From Cytobacillus sp. IB215665 (lineage in GTDB: Bacteria; Bacillota; Bacilli; Bacillales; SM2101), in assembly GCF_033963835.1 (NCBI RefSeq), contig NZ_JAXBME010000003.1:367902-431901 (forward strand): 64,000 nt of DNA, written 5' to 3'. Below, one piece after another: positions 44,981-54,567 of the stretch. The notes under the pieces were generated by a model. It saw only the letters and a list, made by a program, of their open reading frames with translations, ran no database searches and had not been told where the DNA came from. Made by a program: the position numbers and the translations under genes. How positions within the stretch are numbered: the first letter of the stretch is position 1; each line of letters opens with the position of its first letter.

Positions 44981-45248
44981 AAGACCTCCTTGTAAATAAA
45001 TTTAGTCAAGTATTTGAGCTTAGTTTATTCAGCTCTAGACATTACTCCCTAATAAACGGTCGCACATATAAAGATGAGAGATGTACTAACGTAAATTTAC
45101 TCAGCAATCCAAACAGCTCATCGATATTGAGAATTACCCATATACTATAATTAGTGCCCTATCTCAAAAGACGCGATCGTCAAATAAGAAAATAACAATA
45201 TTGAAATGTACATGTAGCCTTCAACAGTCATAAACATAAGCAACTAAA

Positions 45249-45276
45249 AAACCCACTCTTGCGTAAGAGTGGGTTT
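45249..45276 (-). terminator. Riboswitch-controlled terminator of the thi operon
   Basis: AAACCCACTCTT (45249-45260) pairs with AAGAGTGGGTTT (45265-45276) and is followed on the minus strand by TTTTTT. It lies between the TPP aptamer and tenI, as expected for transcription control. Confidence 0.9.
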
Positions 45277-45388
45277 ACATGTATCGAATGCATGAATATT
45301 TGACGTTATTAATCCAATTCATGAATAATATGTCTCATACCTAATTCATAAATTAAGCATGAAGACAAAGTCATTATCACATGTTGTC

Positions 45389-45478
45389 CACTTCCCTACG
45401 CTGGTGTCAGCCAGATCAGGTTCAAAGGGTCTGGAAACAAGATTCCATCTCAGTCTTCAATCAGACTCCCCTAGTGTT
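45389..45478 (-). promoter_or_regulatory. TPP riboswitch (THI element)
   Basis: The minus strand has the THI-box landmarks in order: CTAGGGGAGTC at the 5' side, CTGAGATGG (pyrimidine-sensing part), then ACCCTTTGAACCTGATCTGG and the closing CACCAGCGTAGGGAAGTG. It is 410 bp before tenI, with a terminator between them. High thiamine pyrophosphate should stop transcription of tenI-thiO-thiS-thiG-thiF-thiD-thiE. Confidence 0.96.
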
Positions 45479-45851
45479 AATATATTTAGTTAGGCTGTCT
45501 CATAGTTCACTACAAAGTTTCCGAAGAGAGCCTTTAGTTATTCCTTTTCATAGTATAACACATGTACTAGATTTCTCAATTAATATATATGACAGTTAAG
45601 TGAATAACATGACTCTCAGCTTTTTAAAACGTATAGAATTTTTTATAGTCTTTCGAGAAAAAGAGATACCCTGAAATTTAGTTATATTTGTGTTTAGATC
45701 ATTTTAAGAAAAGCAACAGTTAATTGAATAACTGCTTTTTCACAAAAGGAATATCATAGCACCTAATTCTCTTTATAACGAAGGAGATTCATAAACCCTG
45801 ATGAAACTGTGCTAATATAGTAAAAGCAACATATTTCACGAAATAAACAAA

Positions 45852-46166
45852 CTATTCAACTACTACAGCTGTTCCAAATGCTATGATTTCAGATGCACCT
45901 GTCATCACATTAGAGGTTTCTAAGCGTAAACATATAATGGCATTCGCCCCTTTACTTTTCGCATCTTCTACCATCCTGCTAATCGCTCGCTGCCGAGCCT
46001 CATCCATGACTTCTGTATATTCTTTAATTTCTCCTCCAACAAGTGTCTTAAGCCCTGCCATGATATCTTTACCAATGTGCTTCGTTTGCACAGTATTTCC
46101 TCTAACAAATCCTATTAATTGTTTAATCTCTTTCCCTGGGACAAAATCAGTAGTTACTAAGATCAT
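45852..46166 (-). CDS. YbjQ/UPF0145 family protein
   Basis: A 104-residue protein of the YbjQ family of unknown function, which forms a pentameric ring. Family landmarks are GFVRGNTVQTKHIGKDIMAGLKT, GEIKEYTEVMDEARQRAI and KGANAIICLRLETSNV. It overlaps the preceding small membrane gene by 20 bp, so the two are probably co-translated. No function should be assumed. Confidence 0.9.
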   Translation of the reverse strand: MILVTTDFVPGKEIKQLIGFVRGNTVQTKHIGKDIMAGLKTLVGGEIKEYTEVMDEARQRAISRMVEDAKSKGANAIICLRLETSNVMTGASEIIAFGTAVVVE

Positions 46167-46353
46167 CTTGATCTTCCTCCTTCTTCTCTTTTAAACGGTC
46201 AATAAATAACAAAATGAATAACAACAAAAAAATTACAAACGCGCTACCTAAAAGAAGTAGAGCTATTTTCACATTGATAAATAGGTAGACATATCCGAGA
46301 AGTTGAAAACAAACAATAATGAAAACTAACACATACTTTGTTTTTGTAATCAA
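46147..46353 (-). CDS. Small two-span membrane protein
   Basis: About 68 residues: two hydrophobic segments (KYVLVFIIVCFQLLGYVYLF and IALLLLGSAFVIFLLLFILL) and a charged tail DRLKEKKEEDQDDLSNY. The TTG at 46351-46353 has GAGGTGG eight bases upstream; an ATG 11 codons earlier lacks one. It overlaps and precedes the YbjQ gene, suggesting a membrane partner for it. Confidence 0.65.
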   Translation of the reverse strand: MITKTKYVLVFIIVCFQLLGYVYLFINVKIALLLLGSAFVIFLLLFILLFIDRLKEKKEEDQDDLSNY

Positions 46354-46532
46354 ATTGTTCACCACCTCATAGCCCATAAACTCCAAATAAAATACTAATC
46401 AAACATAGTACGCACAAACCTATAAAAAAGTTCAAATAAATTTTTAGTGTCAATCCCCCAATGTTTTAAAGCGGTGAAATAGTTGGGAATAGAAAAGGCT
46501 ACAAACCATTCGTTTATAGCCTACTCAACGTG

Positions 46533-47336
46533 TTATTCTATTACTTGAATTGTTTCTTCTATATGGTCATGGAGCTCATCTTTTTTCATATGGACAGTCA
46601 CATTATATTCACCGATTTTTTCAAAGGTTTTTAGCACCTTATATTCTCCTGCATTGCCTTCAATAGCGTCAATATAATCATGCTTTTCCTGTCCGTCCTG
46701 CCAAACTTCAAACTGAACCTCAGCTTTAGATAATGAGCTATTATCTACCTGGAGGTGAGCGATTAATGCTACTTCAGTATTTAATTTCACATTATCCATT
46801 GACATAAAATGAATTTTGAGCCCTTCCCCATGATTTGCTTCTTCATGCTCGCTAGATTCACTTTCCATGTTCTCATGACTATCTTCATCTTTCATATCCA
46901 TACTCTCATTTGAGTCATTATTCATTACGCTTTCACTCTCTTGCTGAACATCAGCAGAACCGACTGTTATATCTTCTGTGGGCATTGTATGTAATCCTCT
47001 TGCTGTAACGTGTGCTGTAACAGCATAAACACCTGCTTCTGCAAAGGTTTTGTTAATAAAATAAACCCCGTCTCCTTTGAGCTTTCCTTCTACTTCCTCT
47101 GATTCCTCTTCACCCATTTTTTTAATTTCAAAAGTCACACTATCAGCATCATTAACAAAACCTTCTCCTTGTGTTACTGTTGCGGATATTTCAACTTCAT
47201 CCTGTGGATTAATTATATCTGGCTTCGTTTGAATTACTACCTCAATCAATTCCAATTGTACAGGTGGTTCTTCTGTTTTAGAGCAACCAACTAACCCAAT
47301 GATTAACATTAAAACCATTACAAGTAACTTCTTCAT
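46533..47336 (-). CDS. YtkA/FixH-like lipoprotein with two beta domains
   Basis: A 267-residue lipoprotein (lipobox LIGLVGCSK) with two immunoglobulin-like YtkA domains, about residues 30-125 (VVIQTKPDIINPQDEVEIS ... GVYAVTAHVTARGLHT) and 170-267 (LKIHFMSMDNVKLNTEVALI ... GEYNVTVHMKKDELHDH). A His/Met/Glu/Ser-rich linker (MDMKDEDSHENMESESSEHE) joins them; its Met and His residues could bind copper. Related proteins appear near respiratory and copper genes. The role is inferred; no partner is adjacent. Confidence 0.85.
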   Translation of the reverse strand: MKKLLVMVLMLIIGLVGCSKTEEPPVQLELIEVVIQTKPDIINPQDEVEISATVTQGEGFVNDADSVTFEIKKMGEEESEEVEGKLKGDGVYFINKTFAEAGVYAVTAHVTARGLHTMPTEDITVGSADVQQESESVMNNDSNESMDMKDEDSHENMESESSEHEEANHGEGLKIHFMSMDNVKLNTEVALIAHLQVDNSSLSKAEVQFEVWQDGQEKHDYIDAIEGNAGEYKVLKTFEKIGEYNVTVHMKKDELHDHIEETIQVIE

Positions 47337-47838
47337 TATTTAATTTATCTCCCCTTCTATCATTGATAAGTCCATTATTACCAATTTTATTATGTAAAAA
47401 ATATCTAACAGTCATTTTACAATAAAATTGTGTTAGATCTGTGAAATTAACGCAAATGTATTTCTTTTTTCACAAATAGAATTTGTTTAAACTTTGATGG
47501 TCGTGTTTCGTCCATAGAAATAAACAAGTTTCCAACTAAAGTTAGTAGTATTTTTTCTACAAAACGATGACAACAGTATACAACATCTTCAAACGCATGA
47601 TTTTGAACACAAAGTATAGATTGATGATGACAAAATAGTCGATCGTTAACTTGTAATAGTTTTCTTTCAAAATTACCTTTATATCAAAAGTTGTTATAAA
47701 GAAGCCAGCTTATCTATTTACTTTTTCTAAATGTTCATATTAATTCTGTTGCTTTAGAGTGAGAACAACTAGTTAAGTTTCTGTATATATGTAACAAACG
47801 ATTCATGATGTACTCATTCATAAACACACGACAAAAAA
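47337..47838. other. Intergenic, weak repeat relics only
   Basis: GTCGTGTTTCGTCCATAGAA and TTTTTTCTACAAAACGATGA (about 47500-47570) recall blocks of the dispersed repeat. No gene is supported. Confidence 0.35.
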
Positions 47839-47872
47839 GAAATTGACATACCGTTGATAATATGTCAATTTC
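47839..47872. terminator. Terminator of the flotillin operon
   Basis: GAAATTGACATA (47839-47850) pairs with TATGTCAATTTC (47861-47872), flanked by A-run and T-run, so it works in either direction. It lies 38 bp after the floT stop. Confidence 0.88.
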
Positions 47873-47910
47873 CTTTTTTTATAATTATTTATTTGTCTGT
47901 CAAATCAATA

Positions 47911-49473
47911 TTATTGTTGTTCACTTGTCACTAGATCTTTCGACTTTCCTTCAACCAAAATAGGCTCTTTTACAAATTCTTCTTTTAATTCGTCTAAACT
48001 ATTTTTTATATTTCCTTTTCCTGAGAAATTCTCAATTAAGTCTTTGACATCGATGCCAGAAGAAGCCTTTAGGGATTCCTGTAGTGTTGACATCAAATCT
48101 GTAGCATAGCCTGTTACTTTGTTGGCACCACCATTTTCTCCACTACCTGTGTCAACGACAGTGATTTTATCAATATTTGATAATGGACTTGCAACTTCCT
48201 TCGCATATTGTGGAAGCATGCTAATAATCATATCAAGTGTTGCTGCTTGGCCGTACAACTCAAATGCTTCAGCAATTTTTTGTTTCGCTTCTGCTTCTGC
48301 AAGACCTTTAAGACGTGTAACTTCCGCTTCTGCTTCCCCTTGTGCACGTTCTGCATCTGCTTTTGCAACACCGTCAATTCGTACTTTTTCCGCTTCCGCT
48401 CTAGCCATCGCTTCAATACGGTACTTTTGTGCATCTGCTTGTGCAATTTGTTGAGCTTTTTCCGCTTCTGCTGACTGCTCAACAGCATAGCGATCAGCAT
48501 CTGCTTTCTTTTTCACCTCAGAATCATATTGCTTTTCTCGACGTGTAATTTCTTTTTCTTCAAGCTCAATTTGCTTTTGGCGCTCTATAATTCTAATTTG
48601 CATTTGTTGTTCTGTAACTTCCTGTCTAGCACGTGCTTCCTCTAAATGATACGCTTGGTCAGCTCGTGCTTTCGCAATATCCTGCTCTCTACGGTAATCA
48701 GCAATATTCATTTGATTTTCTTTTTCTGCTTCAGCAATTTCTGTTGCACGTTCTAATTCAGCTTTCTGAGCATCTTTATCCGCTTCAGCACGCTTAATGC
48801 GTGTTTCTTTGTCTGCTTCTGCCGTCGCGATGTCAGCATCACGTTTTACTTGTGCAATACGAGGTTTACCTAATGATTCTAAGTAGCCGTTTTTATCGCG
48901 CACATCTTTAATCGTAAATGATACGATAACTAAACCCATTTTTGCTAAGTCTTGAGATGCTACCCGTTGTACCTCTTGAGAGAATTTTTCCCGATTCTTA
49001 TAAATTTCTTCTACAGTCATTGATCCTAGTATAGAACGAAGATGTCCTTCTAATACTTCTCGCGCTTCATTTTGAAGTGCATCCTTTGTTTTCCCAAGAA
49101 ACTGCTCTGCTGCTGTTGCAATTTCGCCAATTGTGCTTCCAATCTTAATAATCGCTGTACCATCTGCCATAACAGGAACACCTTGTTCTGTATATACTTC
49201 AGGTGTTTGCACATCTAGTTTACTAGATAACAAACTTAGCGGTTCGGATTGTTGGAATACTGGTAATACAAATGTACCTCCACCACGGACTATTTTTATT
49301 TTATTGCCACCTTCATCGACATTAACATTTTTGCTCCCTAAGTAGCTTCCAGTAACGATTAGTGCTTCATCTGGGCCAACTGTTCTGTATCTGCTAACAA
49401 ATACAGCAATTAAAGCAAGAATTAATAACACTACAACTCCTATTACGATAAATATTGTGCTAAGACCACTCAT
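47911..49473 (-). CDS. floT: Flotillin (FloT/YuaG)
   Basis: A 520-residue protein with an N-terminal membrane hairpin (IFIVIGVVVLLILALIAVFV), an SPFH/band 7 domain to about residue 200 and a long coiled-coil of Glu-Ala repeats (residues about 210-400), the flotillin layout. It organises ordered membrane microdomains and forms large oligomers. The preceding NfeD-like gene, 45 bp upstream, is its usual partner, as in the B. subtilis yuaF-floT operon. Confidence 0.95.
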   Translation of the reverse strand: MSGLSTIFIVIGVVVLLILALIAVFVSRYRTVGPDEALIVTGSYLGSKNVNVDEGGNKIKIVRGGGTFVLPVFQQSEPLSLLSSKLDVQTPEVYTEQGVPVMADGTAIIKIGSTIGEIATAAEQFLGKTKDALQNEAREVLEGHLRSILGSMTVEEIYKNREKFSQEVQRVASQDLAKMGLVIVSFTIKDVRDKNGYLESLGKPRIAQVKRDADIATAEADKETRIKRAEADKDAQKAELERATEIAEAEKENQMNIADYRREQDIAKARADQAYHLEEARARQEVTEQQMQIRIIERQKQIELEEKEITRREKQYDSEVKKKADADRYAVEQSAEAEKAQQIAQADAQKYRIEAMARAEAEKVRIDGVAKADAERAQGEAEAEVTRLKGLAEAEAKQKIAEAFELYGQAATLDMIISMLPQYAKEVASPLSNIDKITVVDTGSGENGGANKVTGYATDLMSTLQESLKASSGIDVKDLIENFSGKGNIKNSLDELKEEFVKEPILVEGKSKDLVTSEQQ

Positions 49474-49518
49474 TTTATCTCCTCCTCTATTATTCTCTAT
49501 CTTACAATAAATTTATTT

Positions 49519-50061
49519 TTAAAACTCATAATTTTCCTCATAAGGTGCTACTTGTAATACACCGGATTTGACATCAATGATAATGACTTGTTGTTCAGAA
49601 GCAATCGGCTGTTCATCAAAGCTCTGTGCAGATTTTGCAATATTGCCACTCTTACCTTCCAAAATTACCTCCCCATAGCCACCTTTTGGAATTGAAATAA
49701 TAACTTTACCAATTCTCCCCTTTAAATCGTCTTCAGATATAGTAATTGAACTTTCAGCTGACTTTAATGGTACAAAAACAAATAAATGCAAAATAATTGA
49801 ACAAACAAGAGCCGTAACAAAAGATATAATTGCTGAAACAATACTTGTAAGGGAAGTTAACCTTTCTAATAAGTATCCTGCCGCACTAAAAATAGTGAAA
49901 AATGATAACAACAAAGATGGATTTAAATATCCTCCGGGATCAACATCCAATATTCCATCAAGAATATCACCAAATAAAATATAAATAACCGTTAATATGC
50001 CTCCACCTATTAAACAATACAAATAAATAGTTTGTAAGGGATATCCCAAAACCTCCATCAT
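49519..50061 (-). CDS. NfeD-family membrane protein (YuaF-like)
   Basis: A 180-residue protein with three or four membrane segments (YLYCLIGGGILTVIYILFGD; LLSFFTIFSAAGYLLERL; IVSAIISFVTALVCSIILHL) and a C-terminal OB-fold domain (LKGRIGKVIISIPKGGYGEV ... QVIIIDVKSGVLQVAPYEE). NfeD proteins pair with flotillins; in B. subtilis YuaF affects membrane fluidity. AAAGGAGG precedes the start. Confidence 0.92.
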   Translation of the reverse strand: MMEVLGYPLQTIYLYCLIGGGILTVIYILFGDILDGILDVDPGGYLNPSLLLSFFTIFSAAGYLLERLTSLTSIVSAIISFVTALVCSIILHLFVFVPLKSAESSITISEDDLKGRIGKVIISIPKGGYGEVILEGKSGNIAKSAQSFDEQPIASEQQVIIIDVKSGVLQVAPYEENYEF

Positions 50062-50119
50062 TTTTTCCTCCTTTCTTTAGGCTGCCTAATTAATAATACG
50101 ATCTTATGCAAGAATAGTT

Positions 50120-50972
50120 TCAAAATTCTTTAATATTTTGTTTAGAAGCTACTAAAGTGAATAATCCCGGAATCCTATTTTCAATTCCATCATCTGAATC
50201 GTATGGCATCGCCCACTTGATTCCCTTTTCTTCTTCTAAACAGTTTATTATGAAGCCAGCTTGTGAGACAGCTGTCACGACTTCTCCTATATTCCACCTG
50301 CGAATTTTCACTTTATTTAACGTATTACGATGATCTTCAGGTAATAAGATCCGATATGCAACATCTTCGTCTATTACTTCTTCTTGAAAATAATCTCCCG
50401 CAGCTTTCAGTTTATTTTCTCATTGAATCAACTTCGATACGACTGGGTGATAGTCTCTAATTATCAACTTCCCCCCATGTTTAAGTGATTGGAAGACAAG
50501 CTTAAATAAAGGTTATATCAATGAAATAGTGCAGCACTCCTAATTCTAGCAAAATAAAATCGTACTCTGCTAGCTTTTTTTCATCTGGAATTGCTAATAC
50601 ATCTGAAACGATGTACTCGATGTTCACATTAGCTTCGTGTGCCAACTCTACTGCATATTTTTTATTTTCTTCTGAAATATCAACAACGGTTACTTCAGCG
50701 CCTAATAATGCAAAACACACAGCTTTATTACCTTTAGATCCTAATAAATTTGCTAGCTTTTTACCTTTTACATCACCCATAAATCTTAAGTAGTGAGATA
50801 CTTTATTTTTTGGATTTTTCTTTAACTGCAAAGCGTACTCTTTCGGTGTGCCATATCTTGCAGACCAAGCTTCGTAAGCTTTCTCATTCCATGCCACTTG
50901 ATTATAGAAACTAACTACATCCTGTTTTATTTCGTATCCCCCCATTCTACTAAGTTTAATAATATTCGTCAT
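50120..50972 (-). pseudogene. SAM-dependent methyltransferase, frameshifted and with a stop
   Basis: The N-terminal part (MTNIIKLSRMGGYEIKQ ... DVKGKKLANLLGSKGNKAVC) contains the SAM-binding region FALLGAEVTVVDISEEN and DFILLELGVLHYF. After HYFIDI the frame shifts by one base; the next frame continues PLFKLVFQSLKHGGKLIIRD ... YHPVVSKLIQ, meets TGA near 50414, then continues ENKLKAAGDYFQEEVIDEDV ... to IPGLFTLVASKQN. Both lesions lie within one otherwise complete class I methyltransferase of about 285 codons, so it is inactive unless the sequence has errors. Confidence 0.85.
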
Positions 50973-51397
50973 GTTGCTGTTTTAATCCTTTAACTTTTTT
51001 TAAGTCGAATACATTAGGTTACTTTAATAACTTAGTTCCATTTTCTTACTGGTATTCGATTGTCATTTTTATAATAAACACTGCATGAATTTTAATAGTA
51101 AAATAAGTATATTTATTAGCACGAAAATATTCTCAATTATTTACACTGTTTAAGTTTATAAAAGGATCTTTTCTATTTAACTGAAAACGAAACGTAAGAT
51201 AAGTCTTGATTCTTACATCTTATTTGATGGTAGCAATGATATTACGAATGCTTAATGTAATCGTGTTTACACTTTAGTAAAAAGTTACAATTTATGCAAA
51301 AACAACTTTGTACATGTAGTTTAGCAGATAAATGGACTATTGCGATAAAACAGTCTAATATAGAAGTACATAAAATAATTGTAGGGAGATTTGTGCA
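50973..51397. other. Intergenic, no gene seen
   Basis: Divergent promoter region between the methyltransferase relic and the AI-2E permease. No hairpin or repeat of note. Confidence 0.4.
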
Positions 51398-52480
51398 TTG
51401 AAGGATCGTAAGTGGTATCAATATTTGCTGTTTTTATTCGCAGCATTAGTATTATGGAAATTTGTAGATAATTATGAATTGGTGAAGCTGACGGTCTCTT
51501 CATTTTTATCGTTACTCTCTCCATTTTTTGTCGCCTTTGGAATTGCTTATTTATTAAAGGCGCTAGTTGATTATTTTGAAGGAAAGTTCAAAGTAAACCG
51601 CATTATAAGTATTACTACTGTTTATTTGTTATTCTTTTCATTTATAGGCTTAATCTTCACTTTTATAACGCCAATTATTATTGATAATATAGGTAACCTA
51701 ATTAGCAACCTACCTAAGTATATAGAAGATACAAACAAATGGATAACAAAATATATCGTTGAGAATGAACTGTTAGAAAAATACGGTATTACGTCAAATG
51801 TAAATACATATACTAATGATCTATTTTTGAAAATTGGAGAATATACTAGTTTGTTTTTAAATAAGCTTGCTGACTGGTTAATATCCCTTACATCCACAGC
51901 TTTCAATATTTTAATAGGAATTATTATTTCGATCTATATGCTAAAAGACAAAGAGGCTTTTGGTGCCGGAGCAAAAAAATTGGTTAAAGCATTACTCTCT
52001 GAACGCTATGCGAAATCTGTTCTACAATTTTTCAGTCATTTAGATGAAGTTTTCTCAAAGTTTCTAGTTGGAAAATTGTTAGACTCCCTTATTATAGGAA
52101 TATTATGTTTTATAGGTCTTTTAATATTAAATGTACCGTACGCACTATTAATCAGCTTAATTGTAGGTATTACTAATATGATTCCATATTTTGGTCCATT
52201 TATTGGAATGGTACCAGCTGTTATCATTACATTATTTAGTGATCCAATCCAAGCACTATGGGTAGCCATTTTCATCTTTGCACTTCAGCAATTTGATGGT
52301 TACTATTTAGGACCAAAAATTTTAGGAGATAAGGTTGGTTTAAGCCCAGTATGGATCATTTTAGCTATTATAATCGGTGGTGGTACATTTGGTGTAATAG
52401 GGATGTTCATTGCAGTACCAATTGTAGCCGTCATAAAAACTACGCTTGAAGATTTAGTAGAAGCTAGATTATCTAAATAA
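51398..52480 (+). CDS. AI-2E family (UPF0118) transporter
   Basis: A 360-residue membrane protein with about seven or eight spans. Typical family features are the N-terminal pair of helices, a soluble central segment (NLPKYIEDTNKWITKYIVEN), GKLLDSLIIGILCFIGLLIL, NMIPYFGPFIGMVPAVIITL and the C-terminal LGPKILGDKVGLSPVWIILA. Members export AI-2 or act as Na+/H+ antiporters; the specific role is unknown. TTG start with AGGGAG upstream. Confidence 0.92.
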   Translation: MKDRKWYQYLLFLFAALVLWKFVDNYELVKLTVSSFLSLLSPFFVAFGIAYLLKALVDYFEGKFKVNRIISITTVYLLFFSFIGLIFTFITPIIIDNIGNLISNLPKYIEDTNKWITKYIVENELLEKYGITSNVNTYTNDLFLKIGEYTSLFLNKLADWLISLTSTAFNILIGIIISIYMLKDKEAFGAGAKKLVKALLSERYAKSVLQFFSHLDEVFSKFLVGKLLDSLIIGILCFIGLLILNVPYALLISLIVGITNMIPYFGPFIGMVPAVIITLFSDPIQALWVAIFIFALQQFDGYYLGPKILGDKVGLSPVWIILAIIIGGGTFGVIGMFIAVPIVAVIKTTLEDLVEARLSK

Positions 52481-52498
52481 GAACAAATACCTTAACAT

Positions 52499-52548
52499 TA
52501 AGTAGTTCAGTTGGATTATAATTAATCATTTCCAATATGAACTACTTA
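52499..52548 (+). terminator. Hairpin after the AI-2E permease
   Basis: TAAGTAGTTCA (52499-52509) pairs with TGAACTACTTA (52538-52548), with further inner pairing TTGGA/TCCAA, followed by TTTATGTTAT on the plus strand. Confidence 0.65.
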
Positions 52549-52757
52549 TTTATGTTATCTATAGTTGGTTTTAACTACTATACATATCAAAAAAGCACCT
52601 TACTGACCTAGTTTAGTACAATTAGCAGTAAATTATGCTTTAAGAGTATAAAACTAACAAACCCAATTAACTTAAAATTAGAAATTTATGGTATTATTAA
52701 TTCCAACACACTATAGAACTACTGTAAACTTTATTGAATTCATACAGGGGTGAGGTT

Positions 52758-53123
52758 TTGAAGAAAAAACTAACTGGCAAAGTAATTGGATTTGAGTTAA
52801 ATAGTCAAGATCCTGAAAAAGCCAAGGCATTTTATGCTAATGTATTCGGTTGGGAAATTGCTGCACCACAATGGGGGTATCACGCTGTTTCGACTAGTGA
52901 AGAAGCAAATGAAGGAATAAGTGGGGGGATTGCAAAAGGCCCAAATGATTATCCTCACGGAACACGTATACAAATTGAAGTTGAAGCGATTGACGATGCT
53001 ATTTCCAAAGCAAAAGAAAACGGTGCAATGGTCGTAAGAGATAAGATGGAATTTGATGAGTATTACCTCGCTTATTTAGTAGACCCTACAGGAATTGGTC
53101 TAGGTCTTATTCAAAAGAAATAA
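52758..53123 (+). CDS. VOC superfamily protein
   Basis: A 121-residue vicinal-oxygen-chelate protein: VIGFELNSQDPEKAKAFYAN, VFGWEIAAPQWGYHAV, GISGGIAKG, then IQIEVEAIDDAISKAKENGA and the closing YLAYLVDPTGIGLGLIQ. It resembles the YdcJ/CFP-30B-like single-domain group acting as a dimer. The TTG at 52758-52760 has GGGGTGAGG upstream; an earlier in-frame start is weaker. Substrate unknown. Confidence 0.88.
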   Translation: MKKKLTGKVIGFELNSQDPEKAKAFYANVFGWEIAAPQWGYHAVSTSEEANEGISGGIAKGPNDYPHGTRIQIEVEAIDDAISKAKENGAMVVRDKMEFDEYYLAYLVDPTGIGLGLIQKK

Positions 53124-53209
53124 TATAGATATACATATTAGCATTCATAATGTAAGGTCATTTTTCATCATCAACCCAGCTTCTTAACCAAAAGCTGAAA
53201 CATAAGAAG

Positions 53210-53234
53210 TCAGGTGGAGACTTACTCCACCTGA
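53210..53234 (+). terminator. Hairpin after the VOC gene
   Basis: TCAGGTGGAG (53210-53219) pairs with CTCCACCTGA (53225-53234). It is followed by TTGAAAAACG, so the T-tract is weak. A second hairpin ATACACCTTT / AAAGGTGTAT lies at 53284-53309. Confidence 0.6.
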
Positions 53235-53451
53235 TTGAAAAACGTATAGAGCAGATAGCTAACATTAAAGCAAAGCTAGCTATATACACCTTTTTTTGCT
53301 AAAGGTGTATTCGCATTCAATGGTGTTTTTCATACTAAGGGTAATAAAAAACCCTTATAACCATTGTTCCGTGACACCTTTTCTACTTGTAAAGAAGCTT
53401 GGTATTCTTCTTTATTTGCAGTAGGTATTTAGATACTACTTAAAACTTAAT

Positions 53452-54384
53452 TCAAGTATGATTTGTAAGCCATGTAATAATATCTTCATACACCTCATCC
53501 CGGTTTATTTCATTCAACATTTCGTGCCGTCCATCTTTATATAACTTACAAGTAACGTCTTCAATACCTGCCGCCTTATACGCTTCATATACTTTCGATA
53601 CACCTTTCGAAAAATTACCCACGGGATCTTTTGTACCCGAAAATAAGTATATCGGTAAATCTTTTCGTATTCTTAAAATATTTTCCCTTTTATGAATGAC
53701 CTCAAGGCCTGTAAATAAATCATAAAAGAAACTAGAAGTAAATACTTCACCACATAAAGCGTCGTCGACATATTTATCTACTTCTTGTTGATTCCGTGAT
53801 AGCCAATCAAAATCAGTTCGTTTCGGTTTAAATGATTTATTATAGCTACCAAAAGACAGTTTATCTAACCGCTTGCTACGATGACGCCGTCCTTTCTTAA
53901 TCATTTCATTTTTTGCTAATCTCGCCCCAATTTTCCCCAAGATTCCTGGGTCTCCGCCTGTCCCAGAAAGTATTACACCGGTGATCTCTTCACCATGTAA
54001 TTGTATAAATCTTCTAGATAAAAACGATCCCATGCTGTGACCAAATAAAAATATTGGCAGTTGTTCATGCTGTTCCTTGATCAGGTTAGTGAGTTGAAAC
54101 ATGTCGTCTACAACTAAATCAAAGCCGTTTCTATCTGCAAAATATCCAATGTCCTCTTCATTATTTGCAGTATGTCCATGACCTCGATGATCATTACCAT
54201 AAACAATATATCCCTCATTGACGAGTGCTTGAGCAAATTTATCATACCTACCGATATGTTCTGCCATACCATGTGCAATTTGGACAATTCCTCTTCGGTA
54301 CTCGGATAATTCAGGAATCCATTTTTTAGCATAAATCTGCTCACTATCGGTTGCTGAATAAGTAAAGGTTGCAACGTGCATCAT
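53452..54384 (-). CDS. Alpha/beta hydrolase, lysophospholipase/monoacylglycerol lipase-like
   Basis: A 310-residue serine hydrolase with VQIAHGMAEHIGRYDKFAQA, YGNDHRGHGHTAN, the nucleophile elbow FGHSMGS (about residue 117), an acid in LFSGTKDPVG (about 253) and the His in KDGRHEMLNE (about 285). No signal peptide, so cytoplasmic; it would hydrolyse lysophospholipids or monoglycerides. The Asp-Arg-Gly-His loop is typical of the Hydrolase_4 group. ATG pair preceded by AAGGGG. Confidence 0.92.
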   Translation of the reverse strand: MMHVATFTYSATDSEQIYAKKWIPELSEYRRGIVQIAHGMAEHIGRYDKFAQALVNEGYIVYGNDHRGHGHTANNEEDIGYFADRNGFDLVVDDMFQLTNLIKEQHEQLPIFLFGHSMGSFLSRRFIQLHGEEITGVILSGTGGDPGILGKIGARLAKNEMIKKGRRHRSKRLDKLSFGSYNKSFKPKRTDFDWLSRNQQEVDKYVDDALCGEVFTSSFFYDLFTGLEVIHKRENILRIRKDLPIYLFSGTKDPVGNFSKGVSKVYEAYKAAGIEDVTCKLYKDGRHEMLNEINRDEVYEDIITWLTNHT

Positions 54385-54567
54385 AACATCCCCTTGGCGT
54401 AATTTTCACTTTGTTATATTTTATTTTGACTACACATAGAATTAATCCTTCTAATCAATTAAAATATATGCAAATAACATAATATTTCATTAGCTTTAGT
54501 TATATTTAAGGCATACTGCTTTTCCATATGAAATCAAATGAGAAATATTATGAATAGGAGCGATTGT

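Noticed and set aside
48228..48500. Long Lys/Gln-rich frame inside floT
   Set aside because: Frame shadow of the repetitive coiled-coil region of flotillin.
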